Of a stretch of 6,049 bases of DNA, positions 5,445-6,049 are shown in pieces. The stretch comes from Chloroflexota bacterium (GTDB taxonomy: Bacteria > Chloroflexota > Anaerolineae > Anaerolineales > DRMV01). The notes under the pieces were generated by a model. That model was not told where the DNA came from. It worked only from the letters and a program-made list of their open reading frames with translations, and did not search any database. Both the position numbers and the translations under genes were made by a program. The DNA lies in the NCBI GenBank assembly GCA_013153375.1, contig JAADEN010000081.1:1-6049 (forward strand), given 5' to 3'. Numbering within the stretch: position 1 is the stretch's first letter; each line of letters starts with the position of its first letter.

Positions 5445-6049
5445 TATTCTGCTTGCGCATACGCGGTCGGCGGCGGGTGGATGGCGTCGTCGTCCACGGC
5501 CGCGTAGTGGGCCAACTCCGCGGGGGTGTAGCCCTGCTCCAGCAGGTAGGCGCGGCGGGGTTTGAGCGCGCCCGTGGGGCACACGGCCACGCACTGGCCG
5601 CAGAACACGCACGGGCTCTCGGGCATGGCCACATCGTAGGCCGTGCTGATGCGAGTGTGAAAGCCCCGCCCCGCGAAGTCCAACGCGAAGACATACTGGG
5701 CGTCGGTGCCGCAGGCCTGCACGCAGCGCCAGCACAGGATGCACTGGCTATAATCCCGAATGTACATGGGATTGTCGTCAATGACCGGGACCTCGCGGCG
5801 GGCCACCGGGCCGAAGGCGTCCGGGTCGGCCCCGTAGTCGGCCAGCATGTCTTGCAGCGCGGGGGCCTCGCTCAGGTCCGTGGCCGAGGCCAGCATGGCC
5901 AAAGTCGTGCGGCGGGCCCGTTCCACGCGCGGGCTGCGGGTGTGCACCACCATGCCGTCGTGGGCTTCGGCCACGCACGCGGCCTGCAGGGTACGCGCGC
6001 CCTCGACCTCGACCACGCACACCCGGCACAGGCCCGGCGGCGTGAGGGC
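5444..6049 (-). CDS. NuoG/HoxU/FdhA-type 2Fe-2S and 2x[4Fe-4S] electron-transfer subunit, C-terminal part
   Basis: The frame is open to the right edge, so the start is missing; 201 residues are visible (numbered from the edge). They begin ALTPPGLCRVCVVEVEG. This holds Cys8, Cys11 and Cys25 of a [2Fe-2S] domain of the complex I NuoG type; the first Cys ligand is outside the window. Two tandem ferredoxin clusters follow: CILCWRCVQACG (Cys103, 106, 109, 113) and CVFCGQCVAVCPTGAL (Cys147, 150, 153, 157). This order is seen in NuoG, the N-terminus of formate dehydrogenase alpha, and HoxU of bidirectional hydrogenases, where it carries electrons between a flavin and a catalytic centre. The protein stops about 44 residues after the last cluster, so no molybdopterin domain is fused, making it HoxU-like in size. 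The His-Cys cluster motif usual between the two domains is not seen; the matching stretch is TDLSEAPALQDMLADYG. It is presumably the last gene of an operon to the right, perhaps with NuoE/F-like or formate dehydrogenase genes. Confidence 0.85.
   Translation of the reverse strand, partial: ALTPPGLCRVCVVEVEGARTLQAACVAEAHDGMVVHTRSPRVERARRTTLAMLASATDLSEAPALQDMLADYGADPDAFGPVARREVPVIDDNPMYIRDYSQCILCWRCVQACGTDAQYVFALDFAGRGFHTRISTAYDVAMPESPCVFCGQCVAVCPTGALKPRRAYLLEQGYTPAELAHYAAVDDDAIHPPPTAYAQAE

Noticed and set aside
5749..5754. Perfect TATAAT on the + strand
   Set aside because: It lies inside the Fe-S coding sequence (from an Asp-Tyr codon pair just before the first ferredoxin motif), has no good -35 box, and no + strand gene follows.

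Overview
The window is about 6 kb of dense, very GC-rich (roughly 70% by eye) bacterial chromosome-like DNA. It holds six protein genes, two of them cut by the window edges. I see no RNA gene, CRISPR array, insertion sequence or integrase. Third codon positions are almost always G or C, GTG is used as a start, and Shine-Dalgarno sites are good. This fits a high-GC bacterium. A Chloroflexota or actinobacterial source is plausible from the protein flavours, but the sequence does not settle it.

Layout: on the + strand, positions 1-950 are the C-terminal part of a flavoprotein of the 3-ketosteroid delta-1-dehydrogenase/fumarate reductase family. It converges, with only 3 bp between stop codons, on a leftward series of genes. 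Read in their own direction from the right edge, these are: (i) the C-terminal part of a NuoG/HoxU/FdhA-type 2Fe-2S plus 2x[4Fe-4S] electron-transfer subunit (5444-6049); (ii) a 15-bp perfect hairpin that starts in its stop codon; (iii) an ABC ATPase (4335-5351); (iv) its ABC-2 type permease, overlapping by 4 nt (3496-4338); (v) a ChoD-like GMC flavin oxidoreductase (1864-3420); and (vi) a NagD-type HAD phosphatase (954-1811), which has its own candidate extended -10 promoter and a strong ribosome binding site.

How they may work together: the ATPase and permease form one exporter-type ABC-2 transporter. The GMC enzyme follows 75 bp later with no clear promoter or terminator, so it may be co-transcribed. 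The GMC protein resembles mycobacterial ChoD (annotated cholesterol oxidase), and the first gene resembles KstD. Two sterol-type flavoenzymes therefore flank the small HAD gene, which hints at sterol, triterpenoid or other polycyclic lipid metabolism. That link is inference only, because the two genes are on opposite strands. The Fe-S subunit probably belongs to a separate NAD- or formate-linked redox complex encoded beyond the right edge.

I found no convincing undescribed system. The points most worth a second look are the ferredoxin-like four-cysteine motif in the GMC enzyme, the lost His/Cys cluster site in the Fe-S subunit, the missing Q-loop glutamine in the ATPase, and the long hairpin.
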